From the NCBI GenBank assembly GCA_030267565.1, contig BRXU01000001.1, positions 5,456,001-5,520,000 of the forward strand: a stretch of DNA of 64,000 nt, in the 5' to 3' direction. Positions 23,753-36,361 of the stretch are shown here, piece by piece. Position 1 is the first letter of the stretch. Every line of letters starts with the position of its first letter. Both the position numbers and the translations under genes were made by a program. The DNA comes from Pleodorina starrii. Taxonomy: Eukaryota > Chlorophyta > Chlorophyceae > Chlamydomonadales > Volvocaceae. A model generated the notes under the pieces. That model did not search any database. It was not told where the DNA came from and was given only the letters and a program-made list of their open reading frames with translations.

Positions 23753-24952
23753 ATGGCCGATGACGGCGGTGATCAGAAGTTTAAGCAGGAGGTGAGAATG
23801 GATGGAATAGTGCTGTTGTCGTAGCCGGGCCTTTGTGGTATGGATCCTTTGTTTGAATGTGTCGGCAGGGAAACGCGCAGGGAAACGTCATCAACTTGGT
23901 TGTCAAGGATCAAACTGGCAACGAGGTTCATTTCAAGGTTAAGATGAAGACGAAGCTCGAGAAGGTGACCGGGGCGTTCAAAACCAGGGCTCGAAGCGTA
24001 CAGATGCAGCCTTGCTTGCCTCGCGGCAAAAAGTTCGCAAAACGCGAACTACAGACAGTTATTACTGATGGGCCGCTGTGACTTGTGCGGGCGCTGTGGC
24101 TTGTGCAAGCCATTAACCCGCCCGTTTGTCACCTCGGTTCTGCCTCCCTTTTGTCACCTCGGTCCTGCCCTCCGGAAGTGACCCGCACTCTCTGCACCCA
24201 CAAGTACACCACCTGCGTTCCTGGCCATGCCTCCTTCGTCCCGAGTCGCGCTGTCCAGTCCCTGATCACACTGCCATGTCCTCTTGGCTGCGTCTGTCTG
24301 CGTCTTGGCTGCCGCCATGTCCGCTGCGTCTCCGCTTCTTTGAATGCTCGTACAATACCCTATCCTGCCCTTCCGCCCCTGACCATGCCACAGGTCTTTA
24401 ACGCGTATTGCAACAAAAAGGGTGTGGAACCTTCCAGTGTGCGCTTCCTATTCGACGGCACCAGAGGTATGGGCCTTACTTTCATATCCACTCGGCATCA
24501 CTCTTCTGCCGTTGTTTATATGACACTGAGATGTGCCGTTCGTGCCCCCACATTGCTTCGCGTCTACATTACAGTTTCCCCCGGAGCAACGCCCGATGAA
24601 CTTGGGTGAGTGTGCATATCCATAGGCGCCAGGGTTTGGGCATCTGGTTTTCAGACCGCTATCCGCTTCAATGTCCAGGACGGGTGCCTTAGGGACCCGC
24701 TAATCGCGAGTAGAAAGTCTTCACTTTCAGGAAGGGAAGTGCGCGAGTGTGTGTCTCACCTGTCCTGTGTTTACCTGATGTGGTCATGTGGTAAGCCTTA
24801 CGAGCTCTGCCATCATGGCACTATGGTGGCCAAAACCCGATAGTGGCCTGTCCACGCCAGATTATTGGGTTGAAGTCCCCGGTTTCATGCCGTACAGGAT
24901 GGAGGACGGAGACGTACTCGACTGCGTCATTGAGCAAGTTGGCGGGCGCTAA
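23753..24952 (+). CDS. SUMO: Small ubiquitin-like modifier (SUMO) precursor
   Basis: Ubiquitin-like modifier joined to lysines of target proteins. Five exons: 23753-23791, 23869-23964, 24394-24466, 24575-24605, 24898-24952 (stop TAA); phases 0, 0, 1, 2 agree and give 97 residues. The beta-grasp core shows INLVVKDQTGNEVHFKVKM, VRFLFDGTRV, then TPDELGMEDGDVLD. The tail is QVGGR: the Gly-Gly pair needed for conjugation is followed by a single Arg that a SUMO protease must remove. The ubiquitin counterpart of this position differs and the FKVK core is SUMO-specific, so confusion with ubiquitin is unlikely. A TGTAA at 25163-25167 may be its poly(A) signal. Confidence 0.93.
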
Positions 24953-25824
24953 GTCCATCTGCTCAACGGCACGGCTGCAGCTTCCATTACAACAGAGCGT
25001 TCGCGACGTGGGCGCGGATGAGGTGCTGACGCTTCGGCGAATTTCGCACTTGCGGACGGGTGCTTGTGGGGTGATGTTGGATTACGTACGATAAAAGAGC
25101 CATATTCGCTGGAGACTCGCGACTCGGAGCAGCTTGGGAAGGCTCCACGGCTACATTGAGGCTGTAAGATATCCAGCCATACTACTTAAATGAAGGTCTT
25201 GAGCGCGGGGACCTGCGAATCCCACTGCCAGGCTGCGTGTAGGACTGATGTACCCGTGCGGCAGGTGACGGGGGCCTGCTTTGCATATACCATGCCGCCT
25301 TCCGCGCGTCAGATTGCGATGGGCATCTTGCTTGCCGCCTGGCCTACCAAGGGGACTCGTTTCAGACCGGCATTACGCAACCTTGACCGTGTAAGTCATC
25401 CCTCGCATGGAGAATCGGAAAACTATGCTAGACTCAACAAAACTGCTCTGCGCGTTGGCGTGGGCCTGCCTAGCGGTACAACGTCCTGGCGAGACGCTTA
25501 TTGCGCGGGTATTTGGTATAGTAGATGCTTGTCCCGTGCTCATATGGCAGATCCTCCGGCCGCATGAAGACTGCGTTAGCGGAGCTAGCTGCTGCTGTCG
25601 CTCCAGCGGCTCCCGCCAGCACGATGAGCATGCTCTGCGCGATGAGTCGCACGGCGCGTCCAAGGGGCCCGTCCAGTATATGCCCAATTCCTGCGAACAT
25701 GAAAGCGATGGCATTGCATTGCAGCAATGCTCGAACTGCAATACCCGCGGAATGTACTCTCAGCAGGACCCGTCTCCATTCACCCATCAAAAGGTACACA
25801 GGTACCCTCTCCATTCTATACGTC
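24953..25824. other. 3' UTRs / intergenic between convergent genes
   Basis: Between the SUMO stop and the stop of the large minus-strand gene. Contains TGTAA at 25163-25167. The minus-strand ORF 25470-25862 overlaps the last exon of the neighbouring gene and has no supporting start or splice, so I treat it as UTR. Confidence 0.5.
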
Positions 25825-28800
25825 CTAGTCTTTGGCAACCACCATATCCTGTAGTCCTGCATGGCTCACCAATCTAACAGGTAACTCATCACATGAATCC
25901 CGGAAAATCCAACAGTCGGCGCGAGAGTCCAGCCCAGATCGCGAGACGCCGAAGGGCGACCAACAGGCAACAGCCCTTACCTGCTCTAGAGACGACGCTC
26001 TGCACGCCGTCCGCTTCCGCGACGTCCACACCCACCGCCCAATCCGCCACAGCGCCCCGTCCGCCCGCGGCTGGACCAGCCAGTAGCCCACCAGTAGCCG
26101 CGGCCTCAGCCGGGGCAAGCGGCTCCGCAACCTCCTCCTGCAGCGGCTTGGGCGGCATGCCGCGCTCGCCGGCCAGCGTCCGCAGAGCCATGTACGACGA
26201 CCGCGACATGGCCCCCGACCGGCCGGCGCCCTCGTACAGCATCCCCGCTTCCGGAGCACCCGTGCCTGCGCCTGCACCAGGCCCGGCAGCGCCATCCGGG
26301 TGTGTGCCCCACGCGCTGACGTTCGCCTGCGGTGACGCCGCCACGCCCACCGCAACGCCTCTTTCGGCGCCCGCGGAGCGCAGCGACGCTACACAAGCGG
26401 CGGAGTCCGCCCATTGCGACGCATACAGCTGCGTCCAGCCCTGCTCGCCTTGCGGCGGCGGCGGCAATGGCCGCGCCCAGCTCTGCGGCAGGCTGCCCGC
26501 CAGGACCGCCACGGCCGCGGCGATGGCCGGCGAGGGCAGGTCCGTGTCCAGAAGCCGTTGAATGCTCTCCAGGCTGGGCGGACGATACTGCGGCGCCGTA
26601 GTGGGGTCCGCCGCGTAGTAGCCCGCGCTCGCGCCTGTGCCGCGTGTCTGGAGCTCCTGTCCCGAACCCCTTGGCGCGTGCCGCGTTTGCAAGGACGCGC
26701 GCTCGGCTCCGGTTCCCCTCGGGCCCCCGCCAGTGTCGTGCTGGTGCAGCTGCGGCTGTGGAAACTCCTGGGAGGTGCGGATCCCGGGGCACGTCGAGCT
26801 GCCTGTCCGCAGCAATTGTTCCGCCGGCAGCGGTGCGTACGAAGACCGGCACCCCGGAGCGGCCCCTGGCGCCGCCGCCGCCGCAGCCCGCGCCGAACCA
26901 GCGGCGCCATCCGCGGCCATGGTCGCCGCCGCCAGATGGACAGGGTGATGGCTGCTGTCGTCGCTGCTACCAGAGGAGCCGTTTGGGGCCAGAAGTGCAG
27001 CGCCAGAGGCGGGCGCCGCAATGAGTCCCGCCGATTCGAAGCAATAAGGCTGCGCTTCGAGGCCCGACGGGCTCGACTCAAGCGGTGAAGCCGTTATTGC
27101 CGCCGACTCAACCGCCGCTGCCGTTATCGCCTCCGCCGAGGCACCGCCAGCGGCCACGTCTGCGCCGTGCCTGAGCTGGGACGGGTCCGCTCCGTACACA
27201 TGCCGCTGCGGGCCGGCAGACAGCCCACCTCCCGAAGGCGCCGACGTCAGCGCCGCGCATTCCGATTCCCACCTGGATTCCAACCCGCCCTCGAAGCCGT
27301 GCGGTGCGCGGCCTTGAAGCTGCTGCTGCCGATCTTGCCGCCTCGGGGGCTGCATGAAGCCCGCAACGATGCTGCTCGCAGCAGAGCTGTGAGGCGACAG
27401 CCCCGCCAGGCCGGTCAGGGGATGGGAGAGGATCTCCTCTGGGATTGTGGGAGGCACGAGCGGCGGCGGCGGCGAGGGCAACCCGGCGTTCAACCGAGAG
27501 CCGCGGGCGGGCAGCGAGGCTCCGGCATGGCTTGGGGGGTGCGCCATGCCATACGGTGGCTCCAGCCCGCCCGACAAGCTGTCGTATGGATTTCCTGGAT
27601 CACGCGGCAAAGAGGCCGACCGCCGCGGAAAGGTCTGCGGCAGCGCAGGTCTCGGCGACTCGGCAGCCTCCGCCGGCGCTGCCAGGGGGTTTGTATAGGC
27701 GAGGTGGCTGCCGTTGCCGCCTCTTGCAGCGGCGCTGAACGGAAAAGGCAGTTGCGGCGCGTCCTCTGCCTCTGAAGTCGGAAGCAGCGGCGGCGAGATG
27801 CACCTCATTGGCCCGACCAGCGGCCGCGCCGCGTCCGGCGGCGCAGCCGCCGCCGCAGGTCTGACGGCAGGCGGCGAGTACGGCACGCCCGGCGAAGGCG
27901 AAGGCAGCGGCGCCGCCGCAGGCTGCAGCTGCTGCCGCCCCACCGGTTGACGCTCTTGTGGGCCGCCAATCGACTCACGCCGCCTGCCATGAGGTGCGGC
28001 CTCGCCGTAAACATGAAAGTTCCACCTGCCGTCGCTGGATCCGCTCCGCCGGTAGGACGACTGGCGGCGGAAGGACGGCCACGCGCCCAGGCTCGGCTCG
28101 CGCGGCGACGAGCCGAAGGAGCCGTCGTGTGTGAGGGCGGAGATCGGCGCCGCAGAGCCGCGACTGCCACTACCGCTGCCACTACCGCTGCTGGCGGTGC
28201 CGCCACCGCCGCCGCTGGGGTCGGGTGTCCTCGCGTCCGGCGTGGCTTGCTCCGACGGCCCGGCGCCGCTGAAGCGGCCACTGCTTTCCTCCTCCAGGAT
28301 CTGATCCAGGGCTTCAAGCGTCGAGTCACCTGTTGTTGCGGTTGGGAGTAGGAATGTTGGGAGTTGGGGGCGGCGGCAGGAACGAATTGGGCGGCGGCTT
28401 CGGGTAGCCGCGAAACGGTGGCGGTGGTGTAGGTGTTGGTGGTGGCGGCGAAAAGAGCCGGGGGTGCGACTGCATGGATGACCGTCGTAAATTGCGGCGG
28501 AATAAAATGAAAGGAGGCATCTGGGACGCAACGCATGTTCGCAGCGCGCGGCGCCGCGGAAAGGGCTCTGTTTTACATCGGTAGTGGGGGCTGCAGCGCC
28601 CCACGACGCACGCTTCCTACACGTTCGCCTCCCGCACGCGTGACGCACCGGTGATCCGGCTTTGTCCTCCCGCCGCCGTGGAGGAGAATCGCAGCGGCGA
28701 CCAGGAGCGTGACGAGCGCATTAGCAGCCGACTCGACAGCGCCGACCCACGGGCCGGCCCGGCCCCGGCCAACGCGCCCGCGCCGGCCTGGGCTACTGCG

Positions 28801-31800
28801 TTCGCGGCCGCGGCGGCAATCATCGCCGAGGACGCCGACAACGTCCGTCTGAGGGGCATATGGCTCCGTGACGGTGCCGCCGAGCCTGCGGGATCCGCGC
28901 CTGGCGGCGATGCGCCTGCGGCGGTGCCTGCCGCCGCGGTAGCAGGCCGCGCTGCCGCCGCCGTGAAGGGGCTGGCGGCGGCACCGCTCGGCGGCGGCGG
29001 AGGGAGGCCGGCCGTGGAGCGCGTGAGATAGGACGGGTCGTCGTACTCGTCGGGCGAGGGTATGCCCGGAATCTGCATGCTGCCGTACAAGTCCAGGTCG
29101 CACAGCATCGCGGCCTCCCAGCGGCCGTACTCGACCGCGCGCTCCATGTAGCCATGCGAGGGGTAATTGTACATCACTCCGGCCTGGTTGGTTGGTTGAT
29201 GTGCGCGGCAACCGGGCGGCATCTTTCTCAGCAGCAGCATGGATCGGGTTCACCGGTCGCTGGGCACGTACCGGAAGCTTTGTATGGTGGGCAACAAAGG
29301 CAAACCGCCTGGTGAGCAGCTCCCCTGCCCTTCCATCGCCTCAACAGGGCACGATACACCAGACCCAGCGCTTAATACAGGCGACCAAAGATGCCATGCG
29401 GACCTTCCCATCCCCCTGGCTGACGCCGATCCGCAGTGTGAGCGTCCCTTACTCCCGCAATCGCAGCCGCAGCCCCGTACTTGTCGTACCCAATGCCGTA
29501 CCTGCGGCCCCGACAGCGCGCTGAAAGTGGACGCGCCGCTGATGCTGCCGCGCACCGGGCCGTGCGCTTCCGACGCCGCTGACGTCGGTGAGTTAAGCGT
29601 GCCATGACTGCCGCGCGGCTGCAGGTGGTAAGACGAGCCGCGAGAGCTCACTGCCCATGCGGGACGCGCGCCGCCGCCGCCGCCGCCGCCAGGACTTCGC
29701 ATCACCGAGTCGCGAAGGTCCCTGGCGAGGGCCGTCAGGGAGTTCGGGCGCGCGGCGGCGCCTCCCCACGGGGAACCGGATACGGGTCTAGGTGCGTGTG
29801 CGGGTGCGTGAGCAGGTCCGGGAAGGGTCGGGCCGAAGCCTGCGGAGGCAGCAGAGCCCATGCTCGTGGTAGAGGCCCTGGGGGCGGAAACGCTTCGCCC
29901 CTGTCGGCCGTCGTTGTCGCCGCCGCCATTGCCGTCGCGTATGGACCACCGGCGCTGTTTCTGGGGAGGCTGCCGGCGTTGCGGGGCCGCGGGTGCTGCA
30001 GATCCCGCTCCGGCGGCGGCAGCGGCGGCTCCGCCCTGGCTGGCGCTTTGGAAGTCCCCGGGCGGCAGCGGCGGCTTTGGCGCGTAGACCCGCTCCCCGC
30101 GGTGTGGCTCCGCCTCCGCTGCCCGTGCAGGCTGCTGCTGCTGTGGCGGCGGCGGTGGCAGTGACCTGGGCGCAACGGCGGCTGGGCTTTGCGTTGGGTT
30201 GGTCGGCGCTGACGGCGGCGTATCCCAGGAAGAGCCAGCATCCTCGCCGGCGCTTGCGCCGCCTACGCCGCCGGCCCTGCCGCCGGGGCTGCGGGTGACT
30301 GGCACCCGCGGCGCACGTCCCAAGGTCGGCGTCGGCCGGTCGCTGCCATCCTCTCCATCAGACAGCCAATCCGACGTCATCTGCAGCCAGAAGCTGCGCA
30401 CCTTTGCGAGGGCCGGCGGAGCTGCGGGCCGGAGCGGCGCCGACCCGTGGGTCGTCAGAGCCTGCCTAGCAGCGCCGCCCCGCCGCGACTCCGAGGAAGC
30501 GACGGATAATGCTTGCGGTTCCCCGTGCGCGGCCGAGCCACCATTCCCGCTGCCGCTCCCGCGGCCGCGCATGACCGATGGCTCGCTCCCGCCGCCGTGC
30601 GGACTTGCGCCTGTCCCTGTGTCGCCGGCAGCGGCGCCCGCAGGCCGTACGACTTCGAACGACTGTACTTCCCAAGGCTTTGGACTCTTCTGCTGTGGCT
30701 TTCGCAGGCCGAAGGGCTCCGGCGCAGGCGACGTCTGGGAGGGCCCCGCTGCCGCTGCGGCCTGTGGAATGGGGATGGAGCCCTGTAGCTGCCCGGAGGC
30801 CCCGCCGGGCCCTGCGGTGGTTTCGTCCCCCTCCCCAGCTCTTTGCAATGACCCGCTATTGGCCCGCGCCTTTTGCGGCGAGACCGATCGCGGCTGGCGG
30901 GCTGACATGCTCCGCGGCGGCCTGAGCCGCGGCGGCGCCGCCGTCGCCGACACCGAAGCCGCCGCGATGGCGGCGGCGATGGCAGCGGTGCTGTTGCCCG
31001 TAGCGAAGTTGGCGGCGCTGTTCGATAAGTTGGAAGGGCTGTTGAGGCCGCCAGCGGTGGCGGCGGCGAGGGCAAGGGCGGTGAAGCCGCTGCCGCCGCC
31101 CCTGGAGCTAAGGCGGTGCAGCGTGCCTCGGGGGCTCATCTGCATGATGCCGGTGACGCTGGCCTGCCGTACAATATCGTCCAGCAAGACGGATGCCGAG
31201 TCCGAATCGCCATCGGGCTCGACGGTCTCGGTGCCAGAGATGTCGTACTCGGAAGGGCGGGCGGAGGCGACAGCGGTGCCGTACCCGCCAGTTACAAACG
31301 TGTCACCCGATTCGTAGGCCTCCCCCAAGAGCTGCTGGCGGCGGTGGTGGCGGAGGTAGTCGTGGAGGCGCACCCCCCTGTAGCCCTCGAAAGAGTCTGC
31401 AGGCGGCGACGCAGCGGCGCCGCCATGCTGCGGCCCGGGATCCTCCTCGGTCGACGGCTCCGAAGCCAGCTGACCTGCAGCTCCGAACCCGAAGCTGCCG
31501 CGACCAGCCGCTCCCGGCGCGCTCAGCCCAGGCGGCTCGGTACCGCCCTGTGCCGCCGCCGCGGCGGCGCCGCCGCCCCCCCCGGCGGCGCCGCCCCCTG
31601 CCGCTGCGCTCCCGGGCCAGGACCTTAGGCTGCTGACCGCCGCCGCCACTGCCGCCACTCCAGGGAACACAAGCTGCCGGCCGCTGCCACCGGCCGGCGA
31701 GTCGGGACCGTTGCCGCCGCCGCCGCCGCCCGGCAGGTCCCGCTGAGCCGCGATCCGAAGTCGGCCGCCTGCGGTCAGGGTGGTTATGCTGGGCTCGTTC

Positions 31801-33377
31801 CCCAGGTTGGGGTCGCTTGACTCGCCGCTGCCAAAGCCGCCCGTTGCACCGCTGGCCCCGCTGCCGTCGCCGCCTCCGCCGCTGCCGCCTCCGCTGATGT
31901 CGCTGTCTCCGGGCTCCAGGAAGGACAGCTCCCGACTGGCGCTGCTGTTGGGGGGCAGCAGCGGCCGGCGGGCCACGCCGGGCGGGCCGGAGATGGCGGC
32001 GGGCGAGTGGGCGGTGGGCGTCGAGTAAGCACTGTCTGTGTCAGCGCGGCCTGAAGACGTGGAAATAGTAGGCCTTATGGGCGGCGGTGTGCGCGGAACG
32101 ACGCCAGCGCCGCCGCCGACACCCACGGCGGTGGCGGAGCCCTTCATGCCCGGGGCCCGTGATCCGGGAGCCGATCCCGGGGCCTGGGGACTGGGGCCGC
32201 GCTGGGTGGCGGTTGCAGCCGTTGCGGCGGTTGCCGTGCGGTCGTTTGGGCTGCGCCACTGCGGCTGCACCACCGGACTCCGGCTCTGCGCCTCAAGCCA
32301 CTCACTGTACGTCAGAGCTTTGGGCGACGCGCGCGCCAAGCCGCTGCTGCCCGTCGGCTGAAGCGGCGACGCGACGCCCTGGCCGCGGGGCCCGGTGGCG
32401 GCGGGTGCAGCGGCGGAGAGGCGGCGTGCGCCCGCCGGGAGTGCGGCGGGGGAGGACCTGGCGGATGGGAGCGGCGGTCCCGCCGCCGCCGCCGCTGCCG
32501 CGCCATTGGTCCGTTTCGCGACACCGGCTGCGGGTGAGGGGTTTGGTCGCTGTGGCGTCGTTGCCGGCTGGGCGACGGAGCGAGCCTGGGACAGGACGGG
32601 CCCGGCGGAGGCCGCCGGACGGAGCCGCGAGGCGTCCGCCTGGCCGGCGACTTGGCGGCTGGTCTGCCGGGCCCTCGCGGCGGTGGCGGCTGCGGTGCGG
32701 CTGACGTAGCTGCCGCCGCCGCTCTGCGGCGAGCTGCCAGACGTGCTCGTGGCTGCGGCGGCGGTGCGTGGGCCACCGCCGCCGGGTCGCCAGGCGGCCG
32801 TGGCTGGGGATGCGGCTGCGGTGCGCGCTGAAGTCCTGGTCACTAGCAGGTCCGCAAAGTGCGGGCTGAGCGTGGCGGTCTGGGCATCACCCTGGTTGGA
32901 TCTGCGCGGCATCACCAGTTCGTTACGCAGCGGCAGGGTGTTGGGTTGTCACGACACAACGCTCGTGGTTGACCCAGCGCATCACCACAAGTGGCATATC
33001 CATTGTCGGGTGGACAAAATTCGGAGAACTTACCCGCTCTGGGTACGGGGTGTGTCGCGCCCGTTGTTTGCGGCGCTTGGCCGGCGGACAGGAGCAGGCT
33101 TCGATCGCGCAGGCGGATTGCTATAAGGAATGTTCAGTGTGTCTGCTGGGGTGATACCAAAGCGTTCCAGCAGGCGGGCGGCGGGCGTGGGGGTAGTGAA
33201 GGCGCTCGCGCGGCGCTGCTGCTGCGGTGTGCCGTCAGGAGTGGCCCGCCCAACCGTGCTTGCAGTCGCACGCCGATTCTGAGTAAACACGTCGATGGGC
33301 AGCGCGACTGACAGCTCCTCTTCTAACACGTAATGCCCTGCGTGACCGTGCTCGTCGGCCATGGGACTGTTGGGCAT
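25825..33377 (-). CDS. Very large low-complexity protein, function unknown
   Basis: Five exons (minus): 33377-33034, 32901-29502, 29183-28649, 28329-25981, 25856-25825; phases 2, 0, 1, 1 all agree and give about 2,219 residues. Nearly everything is Ala/Gly/Ser/Pro-rich and probably disordered. Less repetitive islands are near the N-terminus (HYVLEEELSVALPIDVFTQN; LLERFGITPADTLNIPYS; LSPHFADLLVTR), the centre (VMYNYPSHGYMERAVEYGRW; DLDLYGSMQIPGIPSPDEYD) and in the fourth exon (DSTLEALDQILEEESSGRFS). I recognise no catalytic or binding domain. The second exon alone is 3.4 kb, long for this genome. Exon joins rest on phase and donor quality rather than homology; the tiny last exon is the least certain. 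A scaffold or transcription-associated role is only a guess. Confidence 0.6.
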
Positions 33378-33906
33378 GTCGGCCCGCCTTCATCGCACCT
33401 ACACAGAGTCGATGCCAGAAATAAGTCACGGTTCCTTAATATTGGACGAAACTGCCAATTGCTGCAAGAAAACGCCAAGAAGCACGAAGTAACCAGCCTG
33501 CCAGCAACTTGTTCAGCGCTCACCGCGCGTCCCGCCCGAGACCACCGCTGTAATCCACTAAAAGGAAGAGAACCATGGCACGATGAAAACCGCTCAGCGG
33601 CGGTGTCCACGACTCGACGAAGCTTGGCAAGCCCAAGTTTGCACGGAAAAGCTTCTACCATATTTTAACCATGCTCTGAAAGCTACATTTCATCGATCCG
33701 CATCCATAGCAACAGCCAGCTCTTTCCGGCCCGCTCTTGGTCAACAATGGTCACTACTAACAACAGTCTTCTTGCGCTGTTGCGCACATATTGCTCAGTT
33801 GATGTCTTCGATGTCAAGAGCTCGATCAAAATGTGCGAGCAGTGCTATTACGGCTGGTGAGAAGACCAACGACCCTAACGGGTACGAGCGATGTTTAGCA
33901 GTACTA
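33378..33906. other. Intergenic, no supported feature
   Basis: Promoter of the large minus-strand gene and 3' UTR of the WD40 gene. Nothing else seen. Confidence 0.5.
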
Positions 33907-35941
33907 TTATTTAGCCAACACTTTGATGCAGCCATCTACAGAGCTCGTCAACAGCAACTCGCCGTCAGGATGCATCGACATGCTTGTTACTACTCCACTG
34001 TGCGCCTTGAAGTGCTCGACCACCTCGGCCTCAACCAGGTCCCAGTACAGAACGTCACCTGCCAAGGGGGGGCACGAAGAATATTGAACACGCTGCTCGA
34101 TAGATCCCCCACGCATCCAGCGCAAGAAATGTGTAGCGGGGATTGAACCGGCTGTCTAACAAGTTACGTTCGCCGGTTACTATTCCGGTTGCACGTGAGC
34201 AAGAAACCCCGCAATCCCCTTCTCCCTCGCTCCTCATCCATCCCTTCATCGCCTCTCACAACGTCCTATCAAAATTCTATACATGTCCCCTTCAAACTCG
34301 ACCTCGCATGGCCCCTTATTTTCCCCCGAACTCATTTCCCAAGCGCCTCTCCCCCTTCCCTTGCCCAGTCTTCCTACTCCTTCCCCACCGTCAACACGCC
34401 CACGGTCTCTGCCCCTACCCTCTCGCCTCACCTGTCTCCGAGCTGCCCACCACATACGCGTCACTGGGCGTCAGGCAGCAGTCCATCTTAACGGCTGCAT
34501 GCACGTGCCCCCTGTAGGCTGCTAGCTGCTGCCCGCTAGCCACGTCTAGCAGCCGTAGCGTCGAGTCGGTGCAGGCCGATAACGCGCACAGCCCGTCACG
34601 CGTGAGCGCCAGACCCGTCACGGGGTGATGCAGCTGGTCGGCGATGGCGCGGCCAGCACGCACGTCGAAGCGGCGCACTGTGCCATCCACGGATCCAGCA
34701 AAGATCGAGCTCCCGGACGCGGCCACACAAGTGACACTGTCCTGTGGGCACAGTGGGGTTAATCGACGTCCAGATCAGCATACGGCCTTCAGATGTTCAT
34801 TGTATTCTGCAAAAACGGGCGGGACGGATGTAGGGCCGCGCTTTTGGCCAGAAGGGCTTGAGCTGCGGGTTTCGGGAATGCTTGCAGGTGCGTCACACCT
34901 CGCGCTGCGGGCGCCGGCGAGGCCCCTGGTCGCAGTGGCGGCGGACGAAAGGGCGACCTTTGGGATTCGCAGCGTTTGAAGAAGGCCTGAGCGCGGTTGG
35001 CTGGCTGGCGTGGTCGAGTGCTGGGAGGAACTGGACGCTTGCTTGCGAGGTCGTCGGGGCTGTATGGCGCGGTTATGGTTCTTAGGCAAAGCATGGGTGC
35101 AGACTATTCGTAGTCAAGTTTCGTAGTCAAGTAGTCAAGTAACCGAGACGACTACTAGGCCACAGCAAGCTCACAAATCGCAAGCCCACCCCCCAGTCGG
35201 CCAACCTGGAAGCCCTTGATGACTTGGATGGGGTCTATGCTCCGCGACTTCATGTCCCACACCTGAACGAGCGCGGCAACCAAAGCAAGTACCATTTGCC
35301 GTGGTGCGTTGTAAGCAGCAGGCTTGCTGCTGCGTCAGGGCAATGCGAAACGGTACTGAAGGCGTGAAGAGGTGCGGCCGAGCCGTACCTTGACGCACTG
35401 GTCATACCCGGCGGAGACCAGCACACTGTCCTCCGCGCCGAAGCACACCGCATTCACGGTGCTGTCATGGCCGCGCAGCTTGCGGATGAAGTTGCCGGAG
35501 GCCACATCCCACAGGAAAATCTGCTTGTCACCGCCGCACGACGCAAACTTGCTGTTGTCACGCACGATCGCAGCGTCGCGGACCTCGTACCCGTGGCCGC
35601 CGTACGTCTTGACGAGCACGCCACTGTGCGGGTTCCACAGCCGGATTGTCCGGTCCTGCGAGCAGCGGTCGGCCGTAGCGAGGAATCGAGCGTTTTAAAG
35701 CGGAGTTGCGCCAGCCCAAGAGACCACACCGGTCGCCCGGGCTCCACAGACGCGTTGCCCGACCGCTTGCCTTCCCGCAGGAGACGCAGTAGGAACCGTG
35801 CGGATTGAAGCGCACGGCCAACACCGCCCCCTCGTGACCCTTGAGCACGCGCTGCTCCTTGGTGGGCAGCGACGGGTGCCCTCCCTCCCTGAGCTGCTCC
35901 TCCTCTTCGTACTCCTCTGGCAGCTTAGGATAACTTGCCAT
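33907..35941 (-). CDS. WDR83: WD40-repeat protein, WDR83/MORG1-like
   Basis: Seven-bladed beta-propeller scaffold; WDR83/MORG1 is known from ERK-module scaffolding and spliceosome association in animals. Five exons (minus): 35941-35771, 35655-35389, 35262-35206, 34741-34432, 34058-33907; phases 0, 0, 0, 1 give 318 residues, the family length. Repeats are readable: LKGHEGAVLAVRFNPHGSYC, YGGHGYEVRDAAIVRDNSKF, LRGHDSTVNAVCFGAEDSVL, then FAGSVDGTVRRFDVRAG, STLRLLDVASGQQLAAYRGH, and GDVLYWDLVEAEVVEHFKAH. AGSVDGxVRRxDxR and DVLYWDLVE match WDR83 specifically. The first intron uses a GC donor (AAG|GCAAGC), needed to join CVSCGK to DRTIRLWNP. The start is the first ATG of an acidic leader. Confidence 0.88.
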
Positions 35942-36361
35942 CTCGGCGAGGGCCTTTCAACAATGCTTACATCAGGTTAAAAGCGACCAGTACAAGGTTA
36001 AGGCGTAGATACTACGGACTGGCGCATTGGGAGCGAGAATTTTAGTGTCGAGCGAAGAGAGCGAAGTGATTGTGTATTGCCGCTTAGCATGCGCGGTCGA
36101 GTATGTGCACGCAAATGTTGTGTTAAGCCACGCGTTCTTTGTCCGCAAAAACGTACGGCAAGTTGGTCTCGGAGTAGGAAACAAATGCACTTGGGCGTTT
36201 GGGCTACGTTACCGCGCGCAGAGATGTTTCTCAATCAGAATACTGATACTTGATTTACCTGCCCTTCGTTGGAAGGCACATCGTTATGACCGCTGTGATG
36301 ATTGCCATGGTACATAGCGACGGCACGAACTAGTTGCATACAACGCGTCCTATATCCTCCA
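35942..36361. promoter_or_regulatory. Probable bidirectional promoter
   Basis: 420 bp between the divergent start codons of the WD40 gene and the gene at 36362. Lower in GC than the flanking exons. No TATA box or named element identified; inferred from gene orientation only. Confidence 0.4.

Noticed and set aside
25470..25862. 130-codon minus-strand ORF with hydrophobic stretches
   Set aside because: It overlaps the last exon and 3' side of the large minus-strand gene in another frame, and no donor or start fits.
25893..27088. Several long plus-strand ORFs opposite the large minus-strand gene
   Set aside because: Antisense chance frames of Ala/Gly/Pro-rich GC-rich DNA; no start context, splice chain or motif.
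29372..29505. Segment reading YGIGYDKYGAAAAIAG as an exon of the large gene
   Set aside because: Including it breaks the phase; the donor CAG|GTACGG at 29502 joined to the acceptor before 29183 keeps the frame and leaves this segment in the intron.
30199..31317. 372-codon plus-strand ORF
   Set aside because: Antisense shadow of the 3.4-kb exon; Pro/Arg/Ala-biased composition.
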